Shown here one piece after another: positions 24,466 to 32,662 of a stretch of DNA of 52,790 nucleotides. Under the pieces are notes generated by a model. It was not told the origin of the DNA. It was given only the letters and a program-made list of their open reading frames with translations, and did not search any database. Source of the stretch: a virus. Numbering within the stretch: position 1 is the stretch's first letter; each line of letters begins with the position of its first letter. A program made the position numbers and the translations under genes. The stretch is taken from the IMG/VR virus record IMGVR_UViG_3300049846_001564, positions 1 through 52,790 of that record; one strand, 5' to 3'.

Positions 24466-26997
24466 TTAACTAAATTGAAAGAAATTATTTGATGCTTTCG
24501 TATTTAAAGAAGGTAAATGCCCCCAACCCAACGCTTCATAAAAGTCTTGTAATTTATTTTGCAAATTAGATTCATAATTGCGAGTGTAATCAATATTCTG
24601 CTCAATAAACTTCATAATCTCAGGTGGGTCTGAATATCCTTTAAACGCAATTGCATCTAAATTAAATGTATTATTCTTTAAGTAAACCCATTTTATTTTT
24701 TCGCCACTACGTATGCCTTGAACTTTATTTGCCAACCCATATAATTCTAAAAAGAAGTTATACCCCAATGCCGCCTTTATATGTGCCGGGGTGCCTTTTT
24801 TAAATGCAATTCCTTTACAAACCCATTCATCTAAATTTTTAGCTGATGTAGGCTTAGCTAATTCAGCTAATGAATATGATTTTATATTTTCTTGTAGAGA
24901 TACTATTTTCAAATCAATTGACTCCTGAGATTTAAATTTCAGGATATCACTCAATACATCTTTCATAAATTCTCTAAATAATTTAGGAAAATTACTTCTG
25001 ACAACGTCCAATCCTTTTACTACAATTTTATCTGCGGGTACGTCTTTTTCTAAATCATATATTTTATGATATGCATATCTCTTTTTGGCTAACCAAAAGC
25101 CGGACCTAATTGCGGCTTCTTCCTTAAATACCAACCTATTATTCTTAGAATACAAATGCCTTTCAGCAAATATACTTAAATTAGTATTGATAAAATTACA
25201 TAATTGTTTAGATATATGTTTTACTTGTTCAACTTCCGTACCATCCTTCTTTATGAAATCGGATAACACAAAATAGTTAGAATCCGTATCACTATAAATA
25301 CAATAGTCCGGATTCTTAATACCGTATTTTTTAAGATCTGTAGTTAAATTTTCTTTTATCCATTTATTGCCCATTAAGTCTGCAAACATCAATACGTCCT
25401 GCCCTGTTAGAGTAACTGCTTCAGCATTATCTAAATCGAAAAATCTAAATGATTCTAGTCCCAATACTCCATACATAGAATTCAAAAGAATTTTAGTTAC
25501 ATATTGTAATGTGTCAAAATAATTTTCTTTTTCTTTATCACCTAGATGCGCATATTTAGTCATCAATGATTTATATTCCGTTCTTTCGGCAAACCATTTT
25601 TCTAGAATAGCAGGAATCAATCCTTTATTTTTAGATTCATAAATAGCTCCATTACCGGCAATAGTATATTGGTGTGTATGTAAAAACTTTTCTAAGTCTT
25701 CTTTAGTTCTAATAATTTCCTTTTTACCATTCTTGTATTCAAGCATCATGGTTTCAGGAGTTTTATTTTCCTTAAACTTAGACATCATATTGTTACTAGA
25801 CCACCCATGTAATTTACCTATTTTAGTTTCAGGTGAAATATTTAACGTCATAATATTAGATGGGTACAGACTAGTAGCGTCAATACAATTTAACCATTCA
25901 TATCTCCCAGGTATTGGTGGCTTCACATATGCCCCGGCAAATTTACCTTCATCAGAATCTTCATCTGTTTCTATTCGTTTAGGTTTATTAGGCGCTACAA
26001 TTTCTAGTTGTTTCATATAAGTCAATATCGCTCCTTCCAAATACCGTGATGAAGTAAATATTGCATTATATGGGACGTGGCCCTTATGACAAATCTTTCT
26101 AGTTAATTCTATAAAATCCAGCTTTTCATCTAAATCCCTAACCAACAAAACGTCATTTAAGTTATATTCAATAAACTTTTTAATATCATTCTTATATAAA
26201 TCTTGTAGAGACCCTTCATATTCTGTCTTACCGCGCCCTATTTCTTTTTTACTGATAGCATCTAATGTATAGGATGGCTCTTCACCAATTGAAAACTTTT
26301 TATATAATGCCAAATAATCTAAACAAGTTATCCCGGCAATGGTTAAAATCTTAGATTTACTTTGCTCAACCACGCCTATAGGACTCATCTGCTTACCTAT
26401 CTTTTTGCCCAATACCTTAGATATACGATTGTATAGATATGGTATATCGAAGAAATCTATATTCCATCCCGTTACAATTTGTGGCTCATTTTGCTGCCAC
26501 CATTCTATAAATGAATTTAATAAATCTTCTTCATGTTTAAACGCCATTAAATGCGTCTTAGAATTAGAACTGTCTCGTATTGTTTTGTGCGTATCTAAAA
26601 TAAAAACGAATTCTTCCTTAGTGTCCTTAGTATAAATGGAAATAGCCGTAATAGCATTATCGGCTTTGTCAACATCAGGAAATGAATCAGTTACATCTAC
26701 TTCTATATCTAAAAAAATAACTCTAGGAACATATGACGGTTCATCAGAATCTGAATATCTGTCTATTAATGTACGAAGCTCCGGATTTAAATCCGATTCA
26801 TATAATACACCGCGTGCTTCATCTTCCTTATCCCACGAATAAATCTTATTAACACGCTTGCCATCTAATGCAACAAACTTACCGTTGGTTGATTTAATAT
26901 AGCAATATTTTTTATATGGAAATTCAGAATAACCTGTCCTATCATCCCAAAGAGCAATTGAATTTGAAGCTCTATTGTAATGAATATTTATATACAT
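24466..26997 (-). CDS. Family B DNA polymerase, gp43-like
   Basis: 843 residues (T4 gp43 is 898). Exonuclease motifs: FLDIEVDVTD (ExoI), GWNIDFFDIPYLYNR (ExoII) and YNLNDVLLVRDL (ExoIII region). Polymerase motifs: DATSLYPSNIM (A), KILLNSMYGVLG (B) and YSDTDSNY (C). All catalytic Asp residues are present, so both polymerase and proofreading activity are expected. The C-terminal FFQFS could be a clamp-binding tail. It works with the clamp, loader and helicase encoded in the window. Confidence 0.97.
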   Translation of the reverse strand: MYINIHYNRASNSIALWDDRTGYSEFPYKKYCYIKSTNGKFVALDGKRVNKIYSWDKEDEARGVLYESDLNPELRTLIDRYSDSDEPSYVPRVIFLDIEVDVTDSFPDVDKADNAITAISIYTKDTKEEFVFILDTHKTIRDSSNSKTHLMAFKHEEDLLNSFIEWWQQNEPQIVTGWNIDFFDIPYLYNRISKVLGKKIGKQMSPIGVVEQSKSKILTIAGITCLDYLALYKKFSIGEEPSYTLDAISKKEIGRGKTEYEGSLQDLYKNDIKKFIEYNLNDVLLVRDLDEKLDFIELTRKICHKGHVPYNAIFTSSRYLEGAILTYMKQLEIVAPNKPKRIETDEDSDEGKFAGAYVKPPIPGRYEWLNCIDATSLYPSNIMTLNISPETKIGKLHGWSSNNMMSKFKENKTPETMMLEYKNGKKEIIRTKEDLEKFLHTHQYTIAGNGAIYESKNKGLIPAILEKWFAERTEYKSLMTKYAHLGDKEKENYFDTLQYVTKILLNSMYGVLGLESFRFFDLDNAEAVTLTGQDVLMFADLMGNKWIKENLTTDLKKYGIKNPDYCIYSDTDSNYFVLSDFIKKDGTEVEQVKHISKQLCNFINTNLSIFAERHLYSKNNRLVFKEEAAIRSGFWLAKKRYAYHKIYDLEKDVPADKIVVKGLDVVRSNFPKLFREFMKDVLSDILKFKSQESIDLKIVSLQENIKSYSLAELAKPTSAKNLDEWVCKGIAFKKGTPAHIKAALGYNFFLELYGLANKVQGIRSGEKIKWVYLKNNTFNLDAIAFKGYSDPPEIMKFIEQNIDYTRNYESNLQNKLQDFYEALGWGHLPSLNTKASNNFFQFS

Positions 26998-26998
26998 A

Positions 26999-27592
26999 TT
27001 ATTTTAATCGATTAACGAAATTATAAAACTCTTCTCTTACTTTATCTTCTTCTAAAAACCCACCTGACAATTTACTGGTCATCATGGTACTGTCATGCTT
27101 TACTCCACGAACACAAGCACAAAGGTGATTTGCTTCAATCATTACTGCAACACCCTTATTTCCTTCACATACTTCATCAATGAAATTATGTATTTCCATA
27201 GTTAAATTTTCTTGAACCTGCGGTCTGCGAGCAAAATGTTCTACAATTCTATTCAACTTACTCAACCCTACTACTTTACCATCGGGGCTAGGTATATAAG
27301 CTACGTATGCTTTACCTATAAAAGATAAATGATGGTGCGCGCATAAGCTATTCAATTCAATATCACCCTGGAAAACCATTCCATCATATCCATTATCATT
27401 AGGAAATGCCTTTATGTCAGGTGATTTAGTATATAACCCAGTAACCAAATCATTTACAAAACTCTTTGCCACTCGCATTGGGGTGTCTATTGAATGTGGA
27501 TTTGAATCCGGATCCATGCCTAAAGCAATCATAAATTTTTTATAATGCTTCGCGGCTTCGTCTATCATTATTTGTTTCTCTTTTTGTTTCAT
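26999..27592 (-). CDS. folE: GTP cyclohydrolase I
   Basis: 197 residues. ELNSLCAHHHLSFIGKAYVA carries the zinc Cys and the HHHLxPF-like site (here HHLSF), and LCACVRGVKHDSTMMTSKLS the second zinc Cys and the C-terminal block. It converts GTP to 7,8-dihydroneopterin triphosphate, the entry to folate or, with QueD and QueE, to 7-deazaguanine bases. Encoded directly upstream of polymerase; the start is 15 bases from the dUTPase stop. Confidence 0.95.
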   Translation of the reverse strand: MKQKEKQIMIDEAAKHYKKFMIALGMDPDSNPHSIDTPMRVAKSFVNDLVTGLYTKSPDIKAFPNDNGYDGMVFQGDIELNSLCAHHHLSFIGKAYVAYIPSPDGKVVGLSKLNRIVEHFARRPQVQENLTMEIHNFIDEVCEGNKGVAVMIEANHLCACVRGVKHDSTMMTSKLSGGFLEEDKVREEFYNFVNRLK

Positions 27593-27607
27593 ACACTAAA
27601 TATATGA

Positions 27608-28057
27608 TTATTTCCCGGTACTACCAAATCCACCGGTACCTCTTTCTGAATGTGATAATTCGTCCACCTGTCTAAACACAATAGTTGGACGTTGCTGAAT
27701 AATTATTTGGACTATTTTGTTACCAACTTCATACTTCTTAGATTCATATCCATTAGTCTTTTTAAAGGTAAACATTAATTCACCACGATACCCATGGTCA
27801 ATAACCGCAACACTATTTGCAAGTACTAATTCCTTTCCTCTTATTGATGATCTAGGATAGACAAATCCGACATAGCCATATGGAATTTCCATAGCTATTC
27901 CGGTTCCATATGTTACTGAATCTATCTTATCATCTAACATACTGGTAGCTACTATATCCATACCACCATCTCCATGTGTAGCATACACAGGTATTTCTGC
28001 AAATGGATCTAATAGTTTAATATTTACCCACGTGACTGGTTCTAACATAGTGTCCAT
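27608..28057 (-). CDS. dut: dUTPase
   Basis: 149 residues. All five motifs of trimeric dUTPases are visible: DGGMDIVA (1), PRSSIRGKE (2), NSVAVIDHGYRGEL (3, with catalytic Asp), VQIIIQQ (4) and RGTGGFGSTGK (5). It hydrolyses dUTP to dUMP, protecting DNA from uracil and feeding ThyA. Confidence 0.95.
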   Translation of the reverse strand: MDTMLEPVTWVNIKLLDPFAEIPVYATHGDGGMDIVATSMLDDKIDSVTYGTGIAMEIPYGYVGFVYPRSSIRGKELVLANSVAVIDHGYRGELMFTFKKTNGYESKKYEVGNKIVQIIIQQRPTIVFRQVDELSHSERGTGGFGSTGK

Positions 28058-28063
28058 AATAAT

Positions 28064-28249
28064 TTAATTTTTATTTAATTCTTCGTCAATAAAAAAATAA
28101 AAAGCTGATTTAGTAAAATCCTTTTTGATTTGAGGATACTTTTTTCCTAAGACATCATATATCTTAAACGCCAAATCAGGTGCAATATCGTAATTCGATT
28201 CCTTTATTGAATTCGATTCCTTTATTTGTTTTCCTTTCTTAGAACTCAT
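28064..28249 (-). CDS. Small hypothetical protein with internal repeat
   Basis: 61 residues. N-terminal KKGKQIKESNSIKESNYD contains a duplicated IKESN, encoded by an 18-bp tandem repeat (28193-28226). The rest is a short helical domain (AFKIYDVLGKKYPQIKKDFT). Not recognised. Confidence 0.55.
   Translation of the reverse strand: MSSKKGKQIKESNSIKESNYDIAPDLAFKIYDVLGKKYPQIKKDFTKSAFYFFIDEELNKN
28193..28226. repeat. Tandem 16-bp direct repeat with 2-bp spacing
   Basis: ATTCGATTCCTTTATT occurs twice (28193-28208 and 28211-28226). The period of 18 keeps the reading frame of the gene that holds it, so it duplicates six codons. Confidence 0.85.
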
Positions 28250-28250
28250 A

Positions 28251-28799
28251 TTAATTGTTTTTAGTTGATTGCATTAAATCCTTTACGTTTTCCTTACAAA
28301 AGCCATGGATGTCCCTGGTAATAAATTCATAAATAATACCTGTCAATTCAGATGGTTTAGTGAATACTTGGGAAAGTCCTGGACACGTTAATGGTTTGTC
28401 GGTAGTAAATTCTACATATCCCAATTTCTTTAGCTCATCCATCTTCCGCTCAACAGAATCTACTTGATATGCTATGTGATGAATTCCGCCTACACCACCT
28501 CTTTCTCTAACCCAAATGTCGACAATTGACCCGCGGCTACCATCAGATATGAAAATTTCCGGAGCTAAGTGGTAATTACAATACTCATCACCAAAGTATA
28601 TTTCAGTAGCCCATGGTTGAAATTCTGCTTTTATTTCGGGCGGTAATAAAACTAAACACTTAGCCCATGAACCATCTTCGAATTGAATATCGAACCCCTC
28701 AGGTAATTCTTCGGCTATCCTATAACCGAAAGCATCAATAAAAAAATTAGCTGACTTGAATCTGTCTTTTACTCTATACGCTATGTGATCTATTCTCAT
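28251..28799 (-). CDS. VOC/glyoxalase-superfamily protein
   Basis: 182 residues. RIDHIAYRVKDRFKSANFFI is the metal-binding first strand with His, and GIHHIAYQVDSVERKMDELK the second betaalphabetabetabeta unit. A C-terminal VFTKPSELTGIIYEFITR provides the last Glu ligand. VOC enzymes include glyoxalases, epimerases and dioxygenases, so the reaction cannot be named. It overlaps the small gene upstream by ATGA. Confidence 0.75.
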   Translation of the reverse strand: MRIDHIAYRVKDRFKSANFFIDAFGYRIAEELPEGFDIQFEDGSWAKCLVLLPPEIKAEFQPWATEIYFGDEYCNYHLAPEIFISDGSRGSIVDIWVRERGGVGGIHHIAYQVDSVERKMDELKKLGYVEFTTDKPLTCPGLSQVFTKPSELTGIIYEFITRDIHGFCKENVKDLMQSTKNN

Positions 28800-28933
28800 T
28801 TATATGTATTCTGTCTTTTGTATTCTTTAATTTGTTCTTCCGTGTATTTAGGTGCTTTAGGATTTCGTTTCCTATATGCCGCTAACCATTCTTTGAAGCA
28901 CACTAGCGTTGCATTAATTGAATTCTTACTCAT
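28796..28933 (-). CDS. Small hypothetical protein, 45 residues
   Basis: ATG at 28933; the stop overlaps the VOC gene start as ATGA, the usual join in this genome. Product basic and helical (MSKNSINATLVCFKEWLAAY at the start). It lies just downstream of the suppressor tRNA. Unknown function. Confidence 0.65.
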   Translation of the reverse strand: MSKNSINATLVCFKEWLAAYRKRNPKAPKYTEEQIKEYKRQNTYK

Positions 28934-28953
28934 TTTTTTTTATTTTTATCTAG

Positions 28954-29027
28954 TAGCCTATGAGGGATTCAAACCCTCAGCAGTCGATTTTAGAGATCGA
29001 TTCCGGTATCAGTCCGGATCATAGGCC
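28954..29027 (-). tRNA. Amber-suppressor tRNA, anticodon CTA
   Basis: Full cloverleaf: acceptor GGCCTAT/ATAGGCT (weak G-U first pair), D-stem TCCG/CGGA, anticodon stem TCGAT/ATCGA with loop CTCTAAA, T-arm GAGGG TTTGAAT CCCTC, discriminator A. The 7-nt loop with U33 gives anticodon CTA, which reads UAG. It lies apart from the main tRNA cluster. A weak 1-72 pair also occurs in the Gln(TTG) tRNA here, so Gln charging is plausible but not shown. Confidence 0.82.
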
Positions 29028-29040
29028 ATATATGGGGACA

Positions 29041-29310
29041 TTACGTCCCCATTAATTTTAATTTACTTATCAACTTATCATCGGTTTGAAGCGCAATCGC
29101 TGTAACTTGATTATCGTAATCCGGCTCAATAAATTTTGAATATTTAATTCCTTTTAAATCTAACTTAAACATAAATTTATCAATATCATCTACACTTAAA
29201 TAGATTAAATATTGGTTATTCCAAGTCTGATTCGGATTTTCTAATAACCATTGTGCTAATGCGTGCCCACCTTGTACTCCCTGGTACGCTAATGATATAT
29301 CACTTCGCAC
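29041..29310 (-). CDS. Peptidyl-tRNA hydrolase 2-like protein
   Basis: 89 residues. RSDISLAYQGVQGGHALAQW, YLSVDDIDKFMFKLDL and FIEPDYDNQVTAIALQ resemble the PTH2/PTRHD1 core (start strand, Gln-His helix, and the EPDxxxxxTAIA block). PTH2 frees stalled peptidyl-tRNAs. It is shorter than cellular PTH2 (about 115). The tRNA, tmRNA and this gene together would suit translation rescue. Overlaps the upstream gene by 11 bases. Confidence 0.6.
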   Translation of the reverse strand: MRSDISLAYQGVQGGHALAQWLLENPNQTWNNQYLIYLSVDDIDKFMFKLDLKGIKYSKFIEPDYDNQVTAIALQTDDKLISKLKLMGT

Positions 29311-29599
29311 TACTACGTATAACTTCTAATCGAGCTTCATATTGATTGGTTAATTGGTTAATAAACTCATTACTAAAAACTTCCTTATAATTGATATCTA
29401 TTTGTTCAGGCTTTTTACCTTTAAGAATCCCATATTCCATATAAAGCTTCCTTAATTCAGCTCTATTATTTTGGTGAGTTAAGTATGCTTTCCAAGGTTC
29501 CATTGTTCTTTCACCTTTTAATCGAACAGTACGTTTTTGGTTTCTTAACATAACTTGTTGATCGGCTAAAACTTTTATTTTTTCTTTTAAATTTTCCAT
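29300..29599 (-). CDS. Hypothetical coiled-coil protein
   Basis: 99 residues, almost entirely helical and charged (ENLKEKIKVLADQQVMLRNQ, later YEARLEVIRSSAK). No known family. Upstream 29600-29731 is ORF-free apart from a 15-codon reading frame and holds a promoter-like motif near 29710. Confidence 0.6.
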   Translation of the reverse strand: MENLKEKIKVLADQQVMLRNQKRTVRLKGERTMEPWKAYLTHQNNRAELRKLYMEYGILKGKKPEQIDINYKEVFSNEFINQLTNQYEARLEVIRSSAK

Positions 29600-29731
29600 G
29601 ATTATTTTATTTTTTGATTTTAAAATTTTTTATTAAACGTATTCCGGTTTAATAAATCATGGTCCATCTCGAGATCTGTTCTACATTTTCATAATGCTAT
29701 TCTTTACTATAAATATATATATGGTTTTTAT

Positions 29732-30148
29732 TTAAAAAATTAATTTGGCATATCGTACTGCAATAGTAATACGGATTATCAACGGGTCAGCACTTTTATA
29801 TTCCAAACGTCCGAAATCTATTGATTTTATATCACCAACAACTTCCCATTGTTCTACCGTATCCCCCACCGGGCCTAATATTTTAATTATAATAGATATG
29901 GATTGATCATCTAACTGCATCAATTTTTTAATACCGTTAATGACAACTTGACCGGTAGATGGCGTGATGGGATCATACATACCGAATACCATGTCTTCCC
30001 ATACTATTCCACATTGTGTCTTATTAATAGATGGTCTCGAAGCTTCACATATTACGAAATTCGGTATCTCAAATGGAGCTCCGAATTCAACAATATACCT
30101 ATTTTCAATTTTAGGCTCGAAAGGAACTGATTTAAATTCAAGTGGCAT
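29732..30148 (-). CDS. Tail tube protein, gp19-like
   Basis: 138 residues (T4 gp19 is 163). PKIENRYIVEFGAPFEIPNF is the start typical of contractile-tail tube proteins. The final GDIKSIDFGRLEYKSADPLI then ITIAVRYAKLIF matches the conserved ending. The tube monomer stacks inside the sheath. It is unusual to find it alone among metabolic genes, so a minor tube-like virion protein is also possible. Confidence 0.6.
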   Translation of the reverse strand: MPLEFKSVPFEPKIENRYIVEFGAPFEIPNFVICEASRPSINKTQCGIVWEDMVFGMYDPITPSTGQVVINGIKKLMQLDDQSISIIIKILGPVGDTVEQWEVVGDIKSIDFGRLEYKSADPLIIRITIAVRYAKLIF

Positions 30149-30171
30149 AATTAAAATTTTATTATATTAGA

Positions 30172-31032
30172 TTATACATTTAAGGTCTTATTCCAAGCGG
30201 CAATGTGTAATCTAGTCAACCCGCGGAATCTATACTTCTTAGCCATTTCCATAACGAATCTGGTACGTTCTTCGAAATCATTGACATCATCTAAACCAGG
30301 CATACACACTACATTATGTAGTGGAATATTAAATGGTTCGACAAAGTCTCTAAATATTTCTTTAACGTCTTCTTCTGTACTAATAACAAACTTGAATTGG
30401 TAATTATCATGTTCCATAATACGTTTTATAGCTAAGGGAACTATTCGTTGTTTTTCAGTCATTCCTGAATTGGAAAGTTTAGGGGAACAATTTATTTGAG
30501 ACAACCATGAAAATAATTCATCCCCTATATAAAAAGTTCCATTAGTTTCAATTTCATGGAAAGGAATATAATCTAGATCTACAAGTTCATTCTTAGAATC
30601 TTCTAACTCCCATAATCTCCAATAATTAATAAAATTGACTATTTCTTCCTGATGATGTGGGATAGTAGGCTCACCACCTGTCCATATTAAATGAATAGTG
30701 CCATTCAATATATCATCATATATTCCTTGCTCTTTCCACCTGTCAATCAGATATTGAAAATCTTTATTTTCACCTCTTACAGCCCATTGGGAAACACTAT
30801 CACAAGTCCAAGTAGCTTCACCGGACATATGTAAATCACCGGTAATTACTTCTCCATCCTCAATATTGGATGGGCCGCCTTTAATTATTTCATTCATATG
30901 TCTTCTAGATAACCCACAATGCAAATTGCAATTAGCTAATCTAATAAAATATGATGGTACGCCGGAAGATATTCCTTCTCCTTGAATAGAATAAAAATCC
31001 GAACTAATTAATAGTTTATTTTCGCTGTTCAT
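30172..31032 (-). CDS. queE: 7-carboxy-7-deazaguanine synthase (radical SAM), unusual cysteine spacing
   Basis: 286 residues. SSDFYSIQGEGISSGVPSYF and FIRLANCNLHCGL give the QueE start (FxSIQGEG, then the first two cluster Cys). The third Cys comes about 37 residues later in EATWTCDS, after an insertion, instead of 2 residues later as in most radical SAM enzymes. IWTGGEPTIPHHQEEI is the GGEP SAM-binding motif. QueE turns carboxytetrahydropterin into 7-carboxy-7-deazaguanine. Works after FolE and QueD. Confidence 0.88.
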   Translation of the reverse strand: MNSENKLLISSDFYSIQGEGISSGVPSYFIRLANCNLHCGLSRRHMNEIIKGGPSNIEDGEVITGDLHMSGEATWTCDSVSQWAVRGENKDFQYLIDRWKEQGIYDDILNGTIHLIWTGGEPTIPHHQEEIVNFINYWRLWELEDSKNELVDLDYIPFHEIETNGTFYIGDELFSWLSQINCSPKLSNSGMTEKQRIVPLAIKRIMEHDNYQFKFVISTEEDVKEIFRDFVEPFNIPLHNVVCMPGLDDVNDFEERTRFVMEMAKKYRFRGLTRLHIAAWNKTLNV

Positions 31033-31068
31033 GACTTAAATATATAATAAATAGTACTTAAAATCAAA

Positions 31069-32397
31069 TTACCATTCTTCTATAGGGGCAGCTGAATTGA
31101 ACCCGACCTTCACTTTGCGAGCCCGATCCCGTAAAGGCGAATTTCGATATTTACCTTGCTGTATTGACTTATCAACAAAATCATACATCTTCTTAATTTC
31201 ATCAAGTCTTTTTGATTTATATTCAACAAATGCAGTACTAGTCAATTCATATTCTTGTGCTGCTGATTCAATCAACAGATCTTCACACATACATTTAATT
31301 TCAACACCGGTCATATTATCAAACATGATATGCTGATCAGTCAAAGGTAAAGACTTAAAGACCTTGCTATATTTCCTAGGTCCTAGGTAATGTTTAACAC
31401 AATCAATTGCAGTTGCACCTTTTAATGGACCAAATTCAAGTACTTTATCGATTCTTTGTTTACGTTGTAAAATAGTAGAATCAATACGTTCAGGATAGTT
31501 TGTAGTAAATATTTTAAAACACCCTGCTTTATTTTTCGGTGTATGTACTCCGGATAAACTATTTTTAACGCTAGAATTTACGCGTGCCATATCACCTCCT
31601 ATATTATATTTGGCTAATTCTTCTTCAGCTTCTTCCAAAAATACTATAGTAGGTATTGAATATTTGGCGGCTAATTTTTGATGCCCTAACATATTTGCTA
31701 CGTTATCTGCAAATACTACACAATGCGTATCCTTATACTTTAATGCTATTTGATTTAATAATTCAGTTTTGCCGGTACCGGGAATTGAATATAATAACAA
31801 AGTTCTGTCATGAAATTTTCGTTGCGGTAATCTAGAAAAATGCAACGCCAATTCATCATATATTAATTTAGCATTATCATGTATAACTAAATTCGCAGTT
31901 GGTTGATATTCTGAATAGTCAAACCCATCTATAGTAGTAACTGTTTGATATATACCTATTTTAGGTTTGGCTTGCTGTTCAAATTCATAAAATAGCAATG
32001 TAAATAATTTATTTAAAAAAGATATATCACTTAGATAAAATGATTCTACTCCCGTGTTTTTACCAAAACCAAATTCCCATTTAACTAAATACCCTATTTC
32101 TCCCGTCGATAATGTTATTTTAAATATACCGGTTCTGTCTGATATACACATATTAGCTGGCCGATGTGGTTGAAATATACCTTTGTTACTTAATGAAACG
32201 AAATGCGGTATATTAGATTCAACAATCTCAATATTGGAAATATGATATTTACAAATAGGGATTTGTTTATTTTTCATATTAAAAATTTCCGAATATTTTA
32301 CAGAGCTGTTAGTCCTACTAACTATATATTTTTTAGTAGGGAACTCTTTTTTGTAAAGCTTCTTTACATCATTTACAAGTGTATCGATTCTTCTCAT
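31069..32397 (-). CDS. AAA+ ATPase
   Basis: 442 residues. The N-terminal about 200 residues are of unknown fold. The ATPase core has LLLYSIPGTGKTELLNQIAL (Walker A), PTIVFLEEAEEELAK (Walker B, with LEEA in place of DExx) and FKIFTTNYPERIDSTILQR (sensor 1 and Arg finger region). This resembles BCS1/26S-type AAA proteins. A role in remodelling or packaging is open. The next gene downstream is queE. Confidence 0.8.
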   Translation of the reverse strand: MRRIDTLVNDVKKLYKKEFPTKKYIVSRTNSSVKYSEIFNMKNKQIPICKYHISNIEIVESNIPHFVSLSNKGIFQPHRPANMCISDRTGIFKITLSTGEIGYLVKWEFGFGKNTGVESFYLSDISFLNKLFTLLFYEFEQQAKPKIGIYQTVTTIDGFDYSEYQPTANLVIHDNAKLIYDELALHFSRLPQRKFHDRTLLLYSIPGTGKTELLNQIALKYKDTHCVVFADNVANMLGHQKLAAKYSIPTIVFLEEAEEELAKYNIGGDMARVNSSVKNSLSGVHTPKNKAGCFKIFTTNYPERIDSTILQRKQRIDKVLEFGPLKGATAIDCVKHYLGPRKYSKVFKSLPLTDQHIMFDNMTGVEIKCMCEDLLIESAAQEYELTSTAFVEYKSKRLDEIKKMYDFVDKSIQQGKYRNSPLRDRARKVKVGFNSAAPIEEW

Positions 32398-32410
32398 TTA
32401 TTATTTAGTA

Positions 32411-32659
32411 TTAGTAAATATTTTTATTTTTTATATCTTTCCAAACTTTTATAAACCCATTCTTAACTATTAAGAACGCCATAACCGGACCAATAGCTGA
32501 CGCTATGTAATATAGTATAGGAATACTATCCGGGTCACTTGCCATGTCGATCATTAATGGTGTTATAAATATAGTTAAAATAATTGCTATAACAAATAAA
32601 AGTAAAAATCCATTACTTGATACTACATGAAACCATAATTGTAAATCTGTTTTTTTCAT
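32411..32659 (-). CDS. Small membrane protein
   Basis: 82 residues with two hydrophobic segments (about 16-37 and 46-66) and a basic tail (KVWKDIKNKNIY). No family recognised. Lies between queD and the AAA+ ATPase; the start is 3 bases before the queD stop. Confidence 0.65.
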   Translation of the reverse strand: MKKTDLQLWFHVVSSNGFLLLFVIAIILTIFITPLMIDMASDPDSIPILYYIASAIGPVMAFLIVKNGFIKVWKDIKNKNIY

Positions 32660-32662
32660 ACG

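Noticed and set aside
29640-29690. 15-codon ORF starting ATGGACCATGAT upstream of the coiled-coil gene
   Set aside because: Too short to separate from chance without expression data.
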